A stretch of 64,000 nucleotides of DNA from Prorocentrum cordatum (lineage: Eukaryota; Sar; Dinophyceae; Prorocentrales; Prorocentraceae): NCBI GenBank assembly GCA_963575745.1, contig CAUYUJ010001316.1, positions 38,589 through 102,588 on the forward strand, given 5' to 3'. Shown in pieces: positions 20,777 to 31,630 of the stretch. The notes beneath the pieces are model-generated. The model did not search any database. It was not told the origin of the DNA and saw only the letters and a list, made by a program, of their open reading frames with translations. How positions within the stretch are numbered: the stretch's first letter is position 1; every line of letters starts with the position of its first letter. A program made the translations under genes and the position numbers.

Positions 20777-20888
20777 TGATCTTGGGCGCCCCCGAGAGCG
20801 GAGAGCCACGCGCGTTCCAGGCGGAACGACTCGCGCGGTGTCGGAGCCCGACGCACAGGTCGTCACGACACGGGTCCGCCGCCCTCGC

Positions 20889-21105
20889 CTTTTTGGACGC
20901 CCGCAATGGGTACGGAAAAAGTGGGTACAATGCCCAACAACAAACGTTGTCCCAAACCAACAGCGGCCGCTGTTGGGCAGGCGGCCTCCTGTCTCAAATG
21001 GACACAGGCCGCGGCGACACCGACAGCGAGTCCTGTTCAAAATGAACAGGAACTGCTGTTGGACAATTACTTTTTATTCCCGTACCCATTTCGGGCGTCC
21101 AAAGC
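20889..21105 (+). mobile_element. foldback element family J
   Basis: TTTGGACGCCCGCAATGGGT continuing ACGG on the left pairs with CCGTACCCATTTCGGGCGTC then CAAA on the right, with AAAAGT and CCCAAC blocks extending the stem. Inside is a perfect 20-bp palindrome CCAACAGCGGCCGCTGTTGG and a CCTGTTCA/TGAACAGG hairpin. A diverged reverse copy is at 2015-2150. Confidence 0.8.
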
Positions 21106-21690
21106 CTTGCGCGCTCAGTTCATCCAACTCTCGGCGCGTGGGCCGAGGCACCCACCGATGTCAAGCAGTGGCGAAGCGTCCTGGCTCGCCTATAGCCCTA
21201 CCGAATAAAAATTCTAAGAGTCTGTGGTGGTGTCCACGACATGTTCTTAGGACATTTCTGGCGGAGTCTGTCTTTTTCTTGTGTTATCACATCGGGCTCA
21301 AATTCTAAGAACATTGTTTTTGTTATGAGAACATCTTTGGGTTCTAGGAGCATTTCGTGGCAGGACTATAGGAATGCCAGGACGGCCTGTCACTGCTCAA
21401 CGATGGCGCGAGAGGAGGGCATCGGCACAAGGGCCGCCCTCTCCTTCTTGTAGGTGCCGCTCATCGCTTGAACGCTCTCGGGCTTCGCATCTGGACCACG
21501 AGCTGCAGGCTGAGCACAACGCCCCGGCCTCTCGTCTCGGCGCTCTCGCAGCCCATCCGAGCTGAGGCGCCCGAGAACTGCCAGGCTGGCCACCAGCACT
21601 GCACGAGCAGGAGTCACCCGCTGCGAGCGACGCGCGTTCTTCCTCCTGCGGGTCACCATCACCACAAACATCATGGACGTCAACGTCGCC
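21106..21690. other. unrecognised sequence
   Basis: The ATTCTAAGAAC/GTTCTTAG motif occurs in several orientations between 21208 and 21350. The rest is GC-rich. No gene recognised. Confidence 0.35.
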
Positions 21691-21737
21691 GTCGCCAGCG
21701 TTGGTGTCGGTGCCGTCGCCGTTGTCGTCGCCGCCGT

Positions 21738-21768
<31 letters not shown>

Positions 21769-21870
21769 GCCGTCGTCCCTGTCGCCGCCGTCGTCGTCGT
21801 CGTCGCTGCTGTCGCTGCTGTCGTCGCCGCCGTCGCCGCCGTCGTCGACGAGGTGCCCGTCGTCCGCTGT
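21691..21870 (+). repeat. (GTCGCC)n array
   Basis: GTCGCCGCC and GTCGTC triplet repeats over about 180 bp. All frames are low complexity. Confidence 0.9.
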
Positions 21871-22113
21871 CGTCGCTTTCTCTGGCGACACCTCAGAAGC
21901 GACGAGAATCTCGTCTCCAACACATGGAGCCGTGCCCTGGCGGTGGATCTTGCGACGGGTGCGGGGTTTTAGAAAGGACCCTGACCCCGCCAATTCCGCT
22001 ACGATTGTTTCGAGCGGTGTGCGCAAGACTCCAAACCGGCTAGAAAGTTTTCGCGCGCGATTGCTCTAGCAAAAACGGAGTGCGCCTCGAACCAAGCCCC
22101 TCGTCACTCAAGC

Positions 22114-22309
22114 ACGCACACACACACACACGAACACTTGCGCCCCCCACACCAATACACATTAACACACCGACACACACACACACACGAACACACGCGC
22201 CCCCCACACCAACACACACACACATACACATACCGACACACACACACACCGACACACACACACACCGACACACCGACACACCAACACACACACACACACA
22301 CACACACAC
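22114..22309 (+). repeat. CA microsatellite with ACCGACACAC units
   Basis: (CA)n with interspersed CACCGACAC, and GCGCCCCCCACACCAA(T/C)ACACA occurring twice (22140 and 22197). Confidence 0.9.
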
Positions 22310-23110
22310 TTTTTTGTCTCGGCGGCTAGGCAGAGGGACTGCGCTGGCGGATAGGGCGTTGGTATGAAGACGAACGCGAATTAGGCCGCGATGCACGAGG
22401 GGGGGGAGGAGGACGCCCAGCGGTGGCGGGAGGGAAACGGAGGCCGGGCCCGCTCAAGCGCGGCTGGGCGAGGGCGCACCCCGAAAGACGACGCCCAGCG
22501 ACCCCGAACAGGGGCGGCAGAGCGTCTGTCGGGGGGACAATGCGAAGGCGCCCCAGCCAAAAATCGGGCCGGACGAAAGGGGGGCATTGGGAAAGGGGGG
22601 GTACGACATCTGCAGCATGCAGCTGGTTCCGGCCCCACCGAGGGGCCCATTCCTCGATGCATAGGCGCCTCCCGCCGCCGGGAGGCGCTGGGAAAATCAG
22701 CTGCGTGAGCTGATTCTCCCCCCCCCCCCTTTGCTACCTCCCCTCTGCCCGGCCCGAACCCAGCAGCAGGAGGGCGGCGCCAGCGGGGGCGCCCGTGGCG
22801 GAGGGGGGGGGCGTGGCGGAGGGGTCGGGGCGAGAGGGCGGCAGGACCAGCCGAGGGCCCGATCGGCCGGCGAGCCAGTTGGCGGGCGGGCCAGGAGCGG
22901 CGAAGGCGTGCAGCCGTCCCAGACATGATGGCGTCGTAAAAAAATCAGGACGCGAGGTTTTTCGCTATTTTCGGTCCCGGGGGGCCCTCGCCGGGCCTCG
23001 GGACCGTCAAAAAACGACTCAGGACGAAAAACCGGCCCCAGGGAAAAGGTCGGGACTTGCGGGGACGCCGTCCTGAAAAAATCAGGACGTCGCATGTCTG
23101 GGGTGGAAGG
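22310..23110. other. GC-rich sequence with small palindromes
   Basis: AAATCAGCTGCGTGAGCTGATT at 22694-22715 forms a hairpin. GGTCCCGGGGGGCCC and GGGCCTCGGGACC at 22972-23007 pair. ATCAGGACG occurs at 22945 and 23083. Open frames are GC artefacts. No gene recognised. Confidence 0.4.
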
Positions 23111-23112
23111 AT

Positions 23113-23282
23113 CGGGGGTGGACAGACCTCCTACCCTGACACGTCGATTGGCGCATTGGCCGTTCTCGGTTCGCGAGAGGGGCGTCGCGGCCGTGATCTC
23201 TGCGGGTCCGGGCCCGTCGGTTTCGCTCCTGGGTCGTGTTCGCTACAGGGAGGTTTACGAAAGGGAGGTCTGTCCACCACCG
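23113..23282 (+). mobile_element. foldback element K
   Basis: GGTGGACAGACCTCC (23117-23131) and GGAGGTCTGTCCACC (23264-23278) form a perfect 15-bp inverted repeat enclosing about 130 bp. Single copy here. Confidence 0.6.
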
Positions 23283-23527
23283 AAAAAGGACTCGCGGGCG
23301 CCCCCGCCCAGGGAGGCCCGCCTCCGCGGACAGGGCGGAATGGCTCGGTGGCAGCCGGCCCACAGGGGGGAGGGTTGGGGGTACAGTGCCGTTTTTAATT
23401 ACCTAACAGCTTTTGCTGATAGGTTTCTAGTGGGGTCGAAAGAGAGCATCTGGACTCCACAGGGGGGTCTGGGCAGGTGCCGGGGAGGAGGGCCGGGAAC
23501 AGAGCCAGGTTCGTTTTAAGCCAACAG
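23283..23527. other. intervening sequence
   Basis: No feature recognised. Confidence 0.3.
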
Positions 23528-23954
23528 TCGCACATTTCGTGCTCTTCGACCTCCCAGAACTCCATTCCCGGGCCACATTTTGAATAACCGGAGCCAACTG
23601 TAGGCCACTTCGTGCTCTTCGACTTCCCAGAACTCCATTCCCGGGCCACATTTTGGATGCCCGGAGCCAACTGTAGGCCACTTCGTGCTCTTCGACTTCC
23701 CAGAACTCCATTCCCGGGCCACATTTTGGATGCCCGGAGCCAACTGTAGGCCACTTCGTGCTCTTCGAGTTCCCAGAACTCCATTCCCGGGCCACATTTT
23801 GAATGCCCGGAGCCAACTGTAGGCCACTTCGTGGTCTTCGAGTTCCCAGAACTCCATTCCTGGGCATGATTTTGAATGCCCGGAGCCAACTGTAGGCCAC
23901 TTCGTGTTCTTCGAGTTCCCAGAATCCATTCCCGGGCCACATTTTGAATGCTGA
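23528..23954 (+). repeat. 73-bp tandem repeat, about six units
   Basis: The unit is CCACTTCGTGCTCTTCGA, (C/G)TTCCCAGAACTCCATTCC, CGGGCCACATTTTGAATGCC, CGGAGCCAACTGTAGG. Units begin every 73 bp (for example near 23604, 23677 and 23750). Units differ mainly at three or four positions, so the array is fairly young. The period is not a multiple of three. Confidence 0.9.
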
Positions 23955-24716
23955 GACAGGCTGAGCTGAGGCTGAGGCAGGCTGAGGCTGAGGCAGGCTG
24001 AGGCTGAGGCCGAGGCTGAAGGCAGACTGAGGCTGAGGCTGAAGCAGGCTGAGGCTGAGGCTGAGGCAGGCTGAGGCTGAGGCTGAGGCAGGCTGATGCT
24101 GAGGCAGGCTGAGGCTGAGGCTGAGGCTGATGCAGGCTGAGGCTGAGGCAGGCTGAGGCTGAGGCCAAGGCTGAAGGCAGACTGAGGCTTTGGCTGAAGC
24201 AGGCTGAGGCTGAGGCTGAGGCAGGCTGAGGCTGAGGCTGAGCTGAGGCAGGCTGAGGAGGCTGAGGCTGAGGCTGAGGCTGAGGCTGAGGCAGGCTGAG
24301 GCTGAGGCCGAGGCTGAAGGCAGGCTGAGGCTGAGGCTGAGGCAGGCTGAGGCTGAGGCTGAGGCTGAGGCTGAGGCTGATGCTGAGGCAGGCTGAGGCT
24401 GAGGCTGAGGCTGATGCAGGCTGAGGCTGAGGCAGGCTGAGGCTGAGGCCGAGGCTGAAGGCAGACTGAGGCTGAGGCTGAAGCAGGCTGAGGCTGAGGC
24501 TGAGGCAGGCTGAGGCTGAGGCTGAGGCAGGCTGATGCTGAGGCAGGCTGAGGCTGAGGCTGAGGCTGATGCAGGCTGAGGCTGAGGCAGGCTGAGGCTG
24601 AGGCCGAGGCTGAAGGCAGACTGAGGCTGAGGCTGAAGCAGGCTGAGGCTGAGGCTGAGGCAGGCTGAGGCTGAGGCAGGCTGAGGCTGAGGCTGAGGCA
24701 GGCTGAGGCTGAGGCT
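23955..24716 (+). repeat. (AGGCTG)n array with higher-order organisation
   Basis: GAGGCTGAGGCAGGCTG hexamer variants over 760 bp. The marker GCC(G/A)AGGCTGAAGGCAG recurs near 24009, 24162, 24307, 24449 and 24602, spaced 142-153 bp. This shows a second-level unit of about 150 bp that was copied as a block. Confidence 0.9.
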
Positions 24717-24865
24717 GTGACTGCGACTGCCGTTGCCACTGCGACTGTCATCGCGAATGCGACTACGACTGCGAGAACAGCAGAATTCTACAACTGGATT
24801 CTCATCCGAATCTTAAGGGGAATGCTTCCAGAGATGCTCCTACACATCGCTGTTAGGTTGCCTTG

Positions 24866-24993
24866 TCGGGATAATACATGCTCCGCGTGCGGACCATGTA
24901 TTAAAGATAAAGGGTTGGTTAATAAATACAAGGATGAGTTTATGCATTAATTCATTCATCAATTGAGCATGTATTAAAAATCCCATGTTTTTG
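24866..24993 (+). mobile_element. possible small AT-rich foldback element L
   Basis: GGGATAATACATGCTC at the left and GAGCATGTATTAAAAATCCC at the right are inverted repeats around an AT-rich centre, in a GC-rich neighbourhood. It shows no clear target duplication. Confidence 0.4.
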
Positions 24994-24999
24994 AAAATC

Positions 25000-25865
25000 C
25001 TATGTATTAGAAACTGCCCTGTAGGCAGCTGGTTCCAGCCGCCGTCCCTGGCCAGGGCGCCCCGAAGCAGGCCGGGCCCTGCAGGGCGGACACGCAAGCA
25101 GCGGCCAGGCGCGAGCAGGGCCGCGGCGCGGTGGACCATGAGGCGCCGGCATGCGTCGGGCGCTGTGGCGGTGGTCTTGGGGGGGGGGGGCGGGCCCGCG
25201 GGCGGGGCGACGGGGGGGGGGGCGCGCCGAACTGGTGCACTGAAGCGAGGCGAGCGGCCCGGCCGCGTGGGCGGCGTGCCCGGGGGGGAGGGGGCGCGTG
25301 ACCGCGGGGAGCAGCAGCTCGACCCGGATCAAGGGTTTGAACGGGGCAGACCGCTTTGCTTTGTAGCGACTGGAGGGCCCCGGGCACTGCTGCCTGGAGT
25401 GGTCGTTGCCGGGCCAGGCGGAGTCGACATGCCTCAGTTCCGCGTGGCGCGGGGCCTTTTCCCTTCCCTTTGCCAAGCCGGGCGGCGCGGTCCTCCCTCC
25501 TTTGGACCTCTTTGTCCCAGGCACGCTGCCAGTTCATCTGGATGCCCATCGTCCAGCAGGGGTTGCGGACGTCGAAGTCGGCCTCAATGAGCTGGCCTAC
25601 GAAGTCCTCGCAGACCTGTTCCCCCTGGACGGATCGCGGGTGGATCCTTGGCGCCCTGCTTGGTGGTCGCAGACGGTGTTCCAGCCGATGACTAGCATGA
25701 GGCCGCATTCCCGCTTGAGGCGATTGACAACCTCGGGCCAGGACTCCATCCTTCTATTGTTGCACTTCCAGACTGGGTGCCAATTGATAGCCTGTCGCGG
25801 TTTGTTGTACAGCGAGTCGTTCGGGTTGCCGTGGGTGGTATAGCGACCTGGTAGGTGGGCCGTTT
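25000..25865. other. GC-rich region with a possible minus-strand exon
   Basis: On the minus strand, codons between about 25640 and 25420 read QVCEDFVGQLIEADFDV then WTMGIQMNWQRAWDKEVQRR. This looks like ordinary protein, unlike the Pro/Arg artefacts around it. A second minus frame (about 25770-25690) reads ESWPEVVNRLKRECGLMLV. They could be exons of one host gene. No family is recognised and no splice sites were established. Confidence 0.25.
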
Positions 25866-26065
25866 TGTGGGAGCGGTCGGGTAAGTGCGCGGGGCGGTCG
25901 CTTCCTCAGGAGTCGCCAGTCTCCGCAAGCCTCGGCGCGGGGGGGGGGGGCAGTCGAGGCGTGCTCAGCAGTCCGCTGGGTCTTGCGAGCAGGATCGGCG
26001 GGGGGGTTCAGCTGGCGTGGGCCCGCCGTCGGACTGCTCTGCCTGCAGCGCCTGTCCCCCTTCTC

Positions 26066-26194
26066 TTGGCATCGCTCGGACGTGTGCATTTTTTTTTCGG
26101 CGAGGACCATCGAGGAGCATCCTTGATCATCTGGCGAAAAAAACACGCACGAAACCGAAAAAAGCACAGGGAATGGACGTCCGAGCGATGGCCA
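26066..26194 (+). mobile_element. MITE family A, copy 6
   Basis: TTGGCATCGCTCGGACGTG to ACGTCCGAGCGATGGCCA, with the full core. TTCT stands on both sides and may be the target duplication. Confidence 0.85.
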
Positions 26195-26374
26195 GTTCTG
26201 GGTTGGTGTCCCGACGCTCCACGGGTGCACGACTCGGGCCGCGGGGGCTGGGCGGTGCTGGTCTCCCCCTGGCGCGCTGGGCTGGCAGGTGTGCGTGGGT
26301 CGGGTGACGGGCTCCGGTCGGGGGCGTCGCTGCGTGGCGGGGTGGAGGGGGCCGGGAAGGTGTCGGGGGACACC

Positions 26375-26662
26375 TCCTCCTCCTCCTCCTCCTCCTGTTT
26401 CTCCTGTTCCTCCTGCTGCTGCTCCTCCTCTTCTCCTCCTCCGCCTCCTCCTCCTCCTCCACCTCCTCCTCCTCCTCCTCCTCCTCCTCCCCTCCTCCTC
26501 CTCCTCCTCATCCTCCTCCTCCTCCTCCTCCCTCCTCCTCCTCCTCCTCCTCCCTGTCCTCCTCCTCCTGTTCCTCCTGCTGCTGCTCCTCTTCCCCCTC
26601 TCCTCCTCCGCCTCCGCCTCCTCCTCCTCCTCCTCCTCCTCCTCCTCCTCCTCCTCCTCCTG
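26375..26662 (+). repeat. (CTC)n polypyrimidine tract
   Basis: About 290 bp of CTCCTC with a few CTGCTG and GCCTCC interruptions. A block near 26395-26440 (TGTTCCTCCTGCTGCTGCTC) recurs at 26570-26620, which suggests internal duplication. Confidence 0.95.
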
Positions 26663-26871
26663 TTCCTTCTGCTGAGTGTCTCCCGGCCGCGCGTCTGAGG
26701 GGCCAGCGGTGGTCAATGCGCAGGGGGCCAGCTCCGCCTTGTGGGTGGGCGACTCGCAGCGCCGTTGGGCGCGTGGCCAGCGGCCGAGGGTGCAGTGGTC
26801 AGAGGGGAGGCAAGGAAAAGGCGAGATGGCCAGCCTTGTGTCGGGCCTGTCCCCTTACAGGGGGGCTTCCG

Positions 26872-26998
26872 ACAAAAAATACAAAACATACCCCCAAAAT
26901 AGTAAAACAATTAAAGAAAAATACTCCAAAAATAGTCTGGGGACTATTTTTGAGTGTTGTTTTACCTTTTTGGGGCATGTTTGGGGTATTTTCCCGGA
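26872..26998 (+). mobile_element. AT-rich foldback R inside composite Q1
   Basis: AAAAATAGTC-TGGG-GACTATTTTT is the tip of a long stem. Outward, ACATACCCCCAAAATAGTAA pairs with TTACCTTTTTGGGGCATGT. The stem is about 45 bp, interrupted by small bulges. Composition contrasts sharply with the GC-rich flanks. Confidence 0.65.
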
Positions 26999-28516
26999 AA
27001 GGGCGTAGGCCCAGGGTTCTCTTTTAGTAGGTTTACTCCGGTTTTGACGGCTGTAGGGCCGGCGAATTTCTTGTGTGATAAATAACGAGGTCGCGTAGGG
27101 CCGGCGAAATAAAATGTGAGGATGTCTCGAGCGAAACTCTTGTTTTTCAGAATGTGTTGAGGATGTCTCGGGCGAAACGCTTGTTTTGTGTTATAGATGG
27201 TCCTCTCCTGGGGACCTGAATTCTGAGGACCTCTCAAGTGGATTGCTTGTTTTCACGTGCCCAGGTCTTGAGGATCTCTCGAGCGAGACGCTTGGTTTCA
27301 CGCCTCCAGGTGGCCCAGACAGATGTCTAGCATGAGGATTTGTTGAGGATGTCTCGAACCAGAGGCTTGTTTTCACGTGTCCAGGTCGCCCAAGCGGATG
27401 TCTAGCATGAACATTTGTTGAGGATGTCTCGAGTAAGACGTCTGTTCGCACGTGTCCAGGTTGCCCAGGCGGATGTCTAGCACGAGGATGTGCTGACAAC
27501 GTCTTGAGCGAAACGCGTGTTTTCACGTGTCCAGGTCGCCCAGGCACAGCACAGCCCTCGGCACGGTACATCAATATCGATACCCTTGGCATTGCAGCTT
27601 GGCATGTTGCCTGGCACATTCCGCGGAGCGTCCCGTGGCGAGTCCCCCTGGCACGTCGCGCGGTGCATGTCCATTGGCACGTTCCGTAGCGCGTCCCTTT
27701 GGCATGTCCCGCGGTGCGTGCCCATGGCACGTCCCCTGGCACGTCGCCTGGCGCGTCCCTTGGGACGTTCCGCGGCGCGTCCTCTTGGCATGTTCCCTCT
27801 GTCAATTAGCTCTGGGGCAGCTACCATCTGCTCAGGCAGCTCGAGCTTACGATCCAGATCAGTTCGGTGAGGACTCGGATGCCAGGGAGACCTCGATCCA
27901 CAACGCTATATAGAGCACAATCGCGGCATGGCACATCGCAGTTCAGCACGGCCCAGCACAGCACAGCCGTCGGCGCGGTACAAGATCGATACACTCAACT
28001 ATGCACCTTGGCACGTTCCTTGGCGCGTTCCGTGGCGAGTCCACCTGGCACGTCGCGCGGCGCGTCCCCTGGCACGTCCCTCGGCACGTCCATTGGCACG
28101 TTCCGTAGCGCGTCCCCTTGGCACGTCCCGCGGTGCGTCCCCATGGCACGTTCCCTGGCACGTCGCCTGGCGCGTCCCTTGGGACGTTCCGCGGCGCGTC
28201 CTCCTGGCATGTTCCTTCTGTCGATTAGTTCTGGGACAGCTACCATCTGCTCAGGCAGCTCGAGCTTACGCTCCAGATCCGTTCGGTGAGGACTCGGATG
28301 CCAGGGAGGACTCGATCCACAACGCTATATAGAGCACAATCGCGGCATGGCACATCGCAGTTCAGCACGGCGCAGCACAGCACAGCCCTCGGCACAGTAC
28401 ATCATCACCGATACATTCAGCATTGCATGTGCCCGTCGCCCAATCAGGTGTCTTTGAAAACGTTGCCATGCCTTACATTTCTATATTCCTTTCCGGGTTC
28501 GTGGGTCGATCATGTT
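26989..28516 (+). repeat. repeat core H, copy 1
   Basis: It starts TTTTCCCGGAAAGGGC and ends CCTTTCCGGGTTCGTGGGTC, so CCCGGAAAGG/CCTTTCCGGG is inverted at the ends. The left third is a tandem array of GAGGATGTCTCGAGCGAAAC, GCTTGTTTTTCA, GAATTTGTT units. The right part holds TGGCACGTTCC and TGGCACGTCGC units inside two and a half copies of a module of about 415 bp, marked by CAGCACAGCACAGCC at 27545, 27958 and 28376. Each module has CGCTATATAGAGCACAATCG. No protein recognised. Confidence 0.8.
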
Positions 28517-28570
28517 TTATTTTTGGTTGATAATCCCCCTGTAGGGGGACACGCCCGACATAAGGCCAGC

Positions 28571-29600
28571 CCCTCGCGGAGCAGTGGCCGGGTGCGGCGC
28601 CGAGGCGCCGGGACAGCACGCAGCGGCAACGACGGCCCGAAATCGGACGAGAAGGGAAGGCCACGGGCGGCCAGGGCGGGCCATCCGACGAGGCCGTGCG
28701 TCGGGACGGACCCAGGAGGGGAGAAAGCACGGCGAGAAGGGGGCGAGGACAACAGGAGAAGAGAGGGACGAGGCGGACGGGAGACAGAAAAGTGCGCGCG
28801 CAGCATCAACATCTGACAACCTACGGGAAGCCGAGCCTCCGGGAGGGGGGGGGAAGGGGAGGAGGGGACAGCGACGACGGGGGAAGAGAGGGACGAGGAG
28901 GACGGGAGAGAAGGCATGCACACCGTAAGTAGAGCAAGCATCCGACCCGACCGGGCTGGACGCGCACGTGCAGCGCGCGCTCGTGTCGTCAGGCCACGGG
29001 GAGAGAGGAGGGGGGGCAGAGGCAGCAAGCAGGAGCGAAGCGGAAGTGGGGCGGCAGTTTATCGCCGTATTTGGCCGCTCGAGGAGAGCGGCATTCCCAG
29101 GCAGCCACGGGCCGTGCCGCACGGCCGTAAGACGAGCGCTCGCAGCCGCCCGACGCCGAGGGGAGCCGAAGACGAGGAGGGGAGGACGCCAGGACGAGCT
29201 GCACGACCACGCGCGCAGGAGCCCGGCTTGCGCTGCCAATTGGTCACCCTTGGGGGTCACCGCTGCGTGCAGCTGGCCCGGCGACGGGAGATCCTTGTGG
29301 GCGCCGTCGGAGACGCCGGCCGAGCTCCGCCGCCGTCGGGCTGCCATGGTCGGCGCTCGGGGGGGGAGCAGCGGGTGGCGCTCCAGCTTGCGCAGAGCAG
29401 CCACTCTCGCCACCACGGGCCCCCGAGGAGACTGTCAGCGAGACGAGAGCGAGGTGCGAGTCCGCAGGCAGTCACTCCGTGGCCGTGCATCTTGTGGACG
29501 CGTAAGCAAGAGAACGCTTAAAGTCCGGTTGGTGCGCCAAACGCGTCCTTGAAGCAGTCAGAGCAGGACAGTGCGACAAAACGCGCCGCGATGATGACAA
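28571..29600. other. GC-rich sequence, no gene recognised
   Basis: Purine-rich (GGGAGAGAGGGACGAGG) around 28720-28920 with two near-copies of GACGGGAGA. Long frames on both strands are GC artefacts. Confidence 0.4.
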
Positions 29601-29744
29601 CGTGATGAGATCAAGCGTGTACAATAATGATGCAAGGGTTCAGACCGAAGTTGGGTCCAGCCTGGGGTGGCGCTCTAGCTCACGCAGAGCAGCCGTTCCC
29701 GCCACCACAGGCTCGCCCTCAACCGTATCTGCCCTCGCAGGCGC

Positions 29745-31140
29745 TCGCCCTGTAGTCCAGGTCCAGGCCCCTCAGGTCATCCGGCCTGTCCTGGAGCCTG
29801 TGCTCGCAGGGGCTCTCGTACTCGTCCGAGTCCAGGCCGAGCTTGCATTGGTCTGCTTTGGTACGGGTCCCCGAAGCGTTCCACCCTGTCCTCGTGGAGG
29901 CTCTCGTTCTCGTCCGGGTTCAGGCCGAGCTTGCGCGTGTACAGGCCCTTCGGATCCTCCAGTCGGTCCTCGAAGAGGCTTCCGTCCTCGTCCAGGTCCA
30001 GGCCGAGCTCGCACTTGTGCAGGCCTTCCTGGCCCTCCAGCCTGCCCTCGCCCAGGCTATCGCCCTCTTCCACGTACAGGCCGAACTTGCGCTTGTCGAG
30101 GCCCCTCAGGTCATTTAGTCTGCCCTCGCAGAGGCTCTCGCCCTCGTCCAGGTCCAGGCAGAACTTGCGCTTGTACAGGCGCTTCGGGCCCTCCAGCCTG
30201 TGCTCGCAGAGGCTCTCGCCCTCGTCCAGGTCCAGGCAGAATTTGCGCTTGTCGAGGCACCTTCGTGTCCTCCAGCCTGTGCTCGCGGAGGCTCTCGCCT
30301 TCGTCCAGGTCCACGCTGAGCTTGCGCTCGTACAGGCCCTTCTGGTCCTCCAGCCTGTCCTCGCAGAGGCTCTCGTCCTTGTCCAGGTCCAGGCAGAACT
30401 TGCGTTTGTCGAGGCCTCTTAGGTCCTCCAGCCTGCCCTCGAAGACGCTCTCGCCCTCGTCCAGGTCAAGGCGGAACTTGCGCTTGTCGAGGCCGAGCTT
30501 GCCTTGTACGGGCCCTTCCGGTCCTCCAGCCTGTCCTTGCAGAGGCTCTCGCGATCTCGCCCTCGTCCAGGTGCAGGCCGAACTTACCCTGTGCACAGGC
30601 CCTTCGGGTCCTCCAGCCTGCCCTCGCAGAGGCTCTCGTCCCGGTTCAGACCGAGGCCGAGCTTGCACTTGTAGAGGCCCCATTCGGGTCCTACAGCCTG
30701 TCCTCGCAAAGGCTTCCGCCCTTGTCCAGGTCCAGGCCGAGCTTGCGTTCGTACATGCCCTTCAGGTCATTTTGTCCGTCCTCGCAGAGGCTCTCGTCCT
30801 CGTCCAGGTCCAGGTGCAAACCGAACTTGCGCTTGAATGGGCCTTTCAGGCCCTGCTGCAGCCTGCCCTCGCAGAGGCTCTCGCTCTCGTCAAGGTCCAG
30901 GCAACACTTGCCTTGACACAGGCCTTCAGGTTCTCCAGCCTGCCCTCGCAGAGGCTCTCGTCCTCGTCCAGACCCAGGCCGAGCTTGCGCCTGTAGGGGC
31001 CCCTTCGGGTCTTGCAGCCTGTCCTCGCAGAGGCTCTCGTCCTCGCACAGGTCCAGGCCGAGCTTGCGCTCGTCCGGTAGTCTGCCCTCGCAGAGGCTCT
31101 CGTCCTCGCCCAGGTCCAGGCCGAGCTTGCGCTTGTCTGA
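29745..31140 (-). repeat. 78-bp tandem repeat, about 18 units, with a coding-like minus strand
   Basis: The unit on the plus strand is GTCCAGGTCCAGGC(C/A)GA, (G/A)CTTGCGCTTGTACAGGCC, CTTCAGGTCCTCCAGCCTG, CCCTCGCAGAGGCTCTCG. On the minus strand each unit reads (L/Y)xxRKLGLDLDEDESLCEDRLEDxKG, a charged 26-residue repeat with alternating acidic and basic stretches. It is interrupted by frameshifts near 30073-30111 and 30683. The minus frame keeps conserved polar residues while the plus frame is a leucine/arginine artefact. If it was once a protein, the decay suggests a pseudogene, or else several exons. No family recognised. Confidence 0.65.
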
Positions 31141-31478
31141 AGGCCGGCCGGGGACCGAGGACAGGGCGCGGGGGAGGCGCTGGTCAGGATCGTTTAGCCG
31201 ATCCGCATCCCCATCCCCATCCCCATCGAGACCCCCCCATCTCATCCCCCCAGTTGGGGATATGCCCTTCGAAATCTGGCAGGACCTGTTTGCTGCGCGA
31301 TCCTCAGGGTCACCTCTTGGTTGCGACGGCCAGCGAAGCCCCTGAAACTCCGAGGGCCTCGGGCGGTGCTCGCCGCGACCAGGAGTTTCTACGTGTAACG
31401 TGTTGGCGGGGTGATGCCAGGGGAGAGCAGTCAAGCCTGCGGAGGCATGTGTTCACCCAACGCATACAGTCGGGGCCC
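31141..31478. other. intervening sequence
   Basis: The minus frame of the repeat continues toward 31434 with an ATG there and no repeat character beyond 31150. It contains a CCCCATCCCCATCCCCATC run at 31207-31228. Function unknown. Confidence 0.3.
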
Positions 31479-31630
31479 TGAAGAAGGAACCCTTTTCGTT
31501 GGGGAGGGGCTCCGCGTTCCTTAAGTGTTTCGCAGCTTGCCTCAGGTTTTCCTTGTGTTTTCGATCGGAAACCGAAGGTTAACTTATGGAAAAAAGTGGC
31601 CTCGTTCCTGATTTAGGGTTCCTTAGGTCA
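31479..31630 (+). mobile_element. foldback element family I, copy 2
   Basis: TGAAGAAGGAACCC at the left and GGGTTCCTTAGGTCA at the right correspond to copy 1 at 2558-2721. The interior has decayed. Confidence 0.5.

Larger units (their letters stand above)
26827..28570 (+). mobile_element. composite element Q, copy 1 (1.74 kb)
   Basis: The terminal inverted repeats are about 40 bp, extendable to about 55: left TGGCCAGCCTTGTGTCGGGC then CTGTCCCCTTACAGGGGG, right CCCCCTGTAGGGGGACACGC then CCGACATAAGGCCAGC. Between them lies the H core (26989-28516) plus a nested hairpin (26872-26998). It encodes no recognisable protein, so it is presumably non-autonomous. Copy 2 is at 31785-33652. Confidence 0.7.

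Noticed and set aside
23528-23954. CRISPR array
   Set aside because: Units of 73 bp are contiguous with no unique spacers and there are no cas genes. The setting is eukaryotic.
23516-24751. 411-codon minus-strand frame
   Set aside because: It consists of the hexamer array translated as (Ser/Ala/Leu/Pro/Gln) repeats plus the 73-bp repeat, whose period is not a multiple of three.
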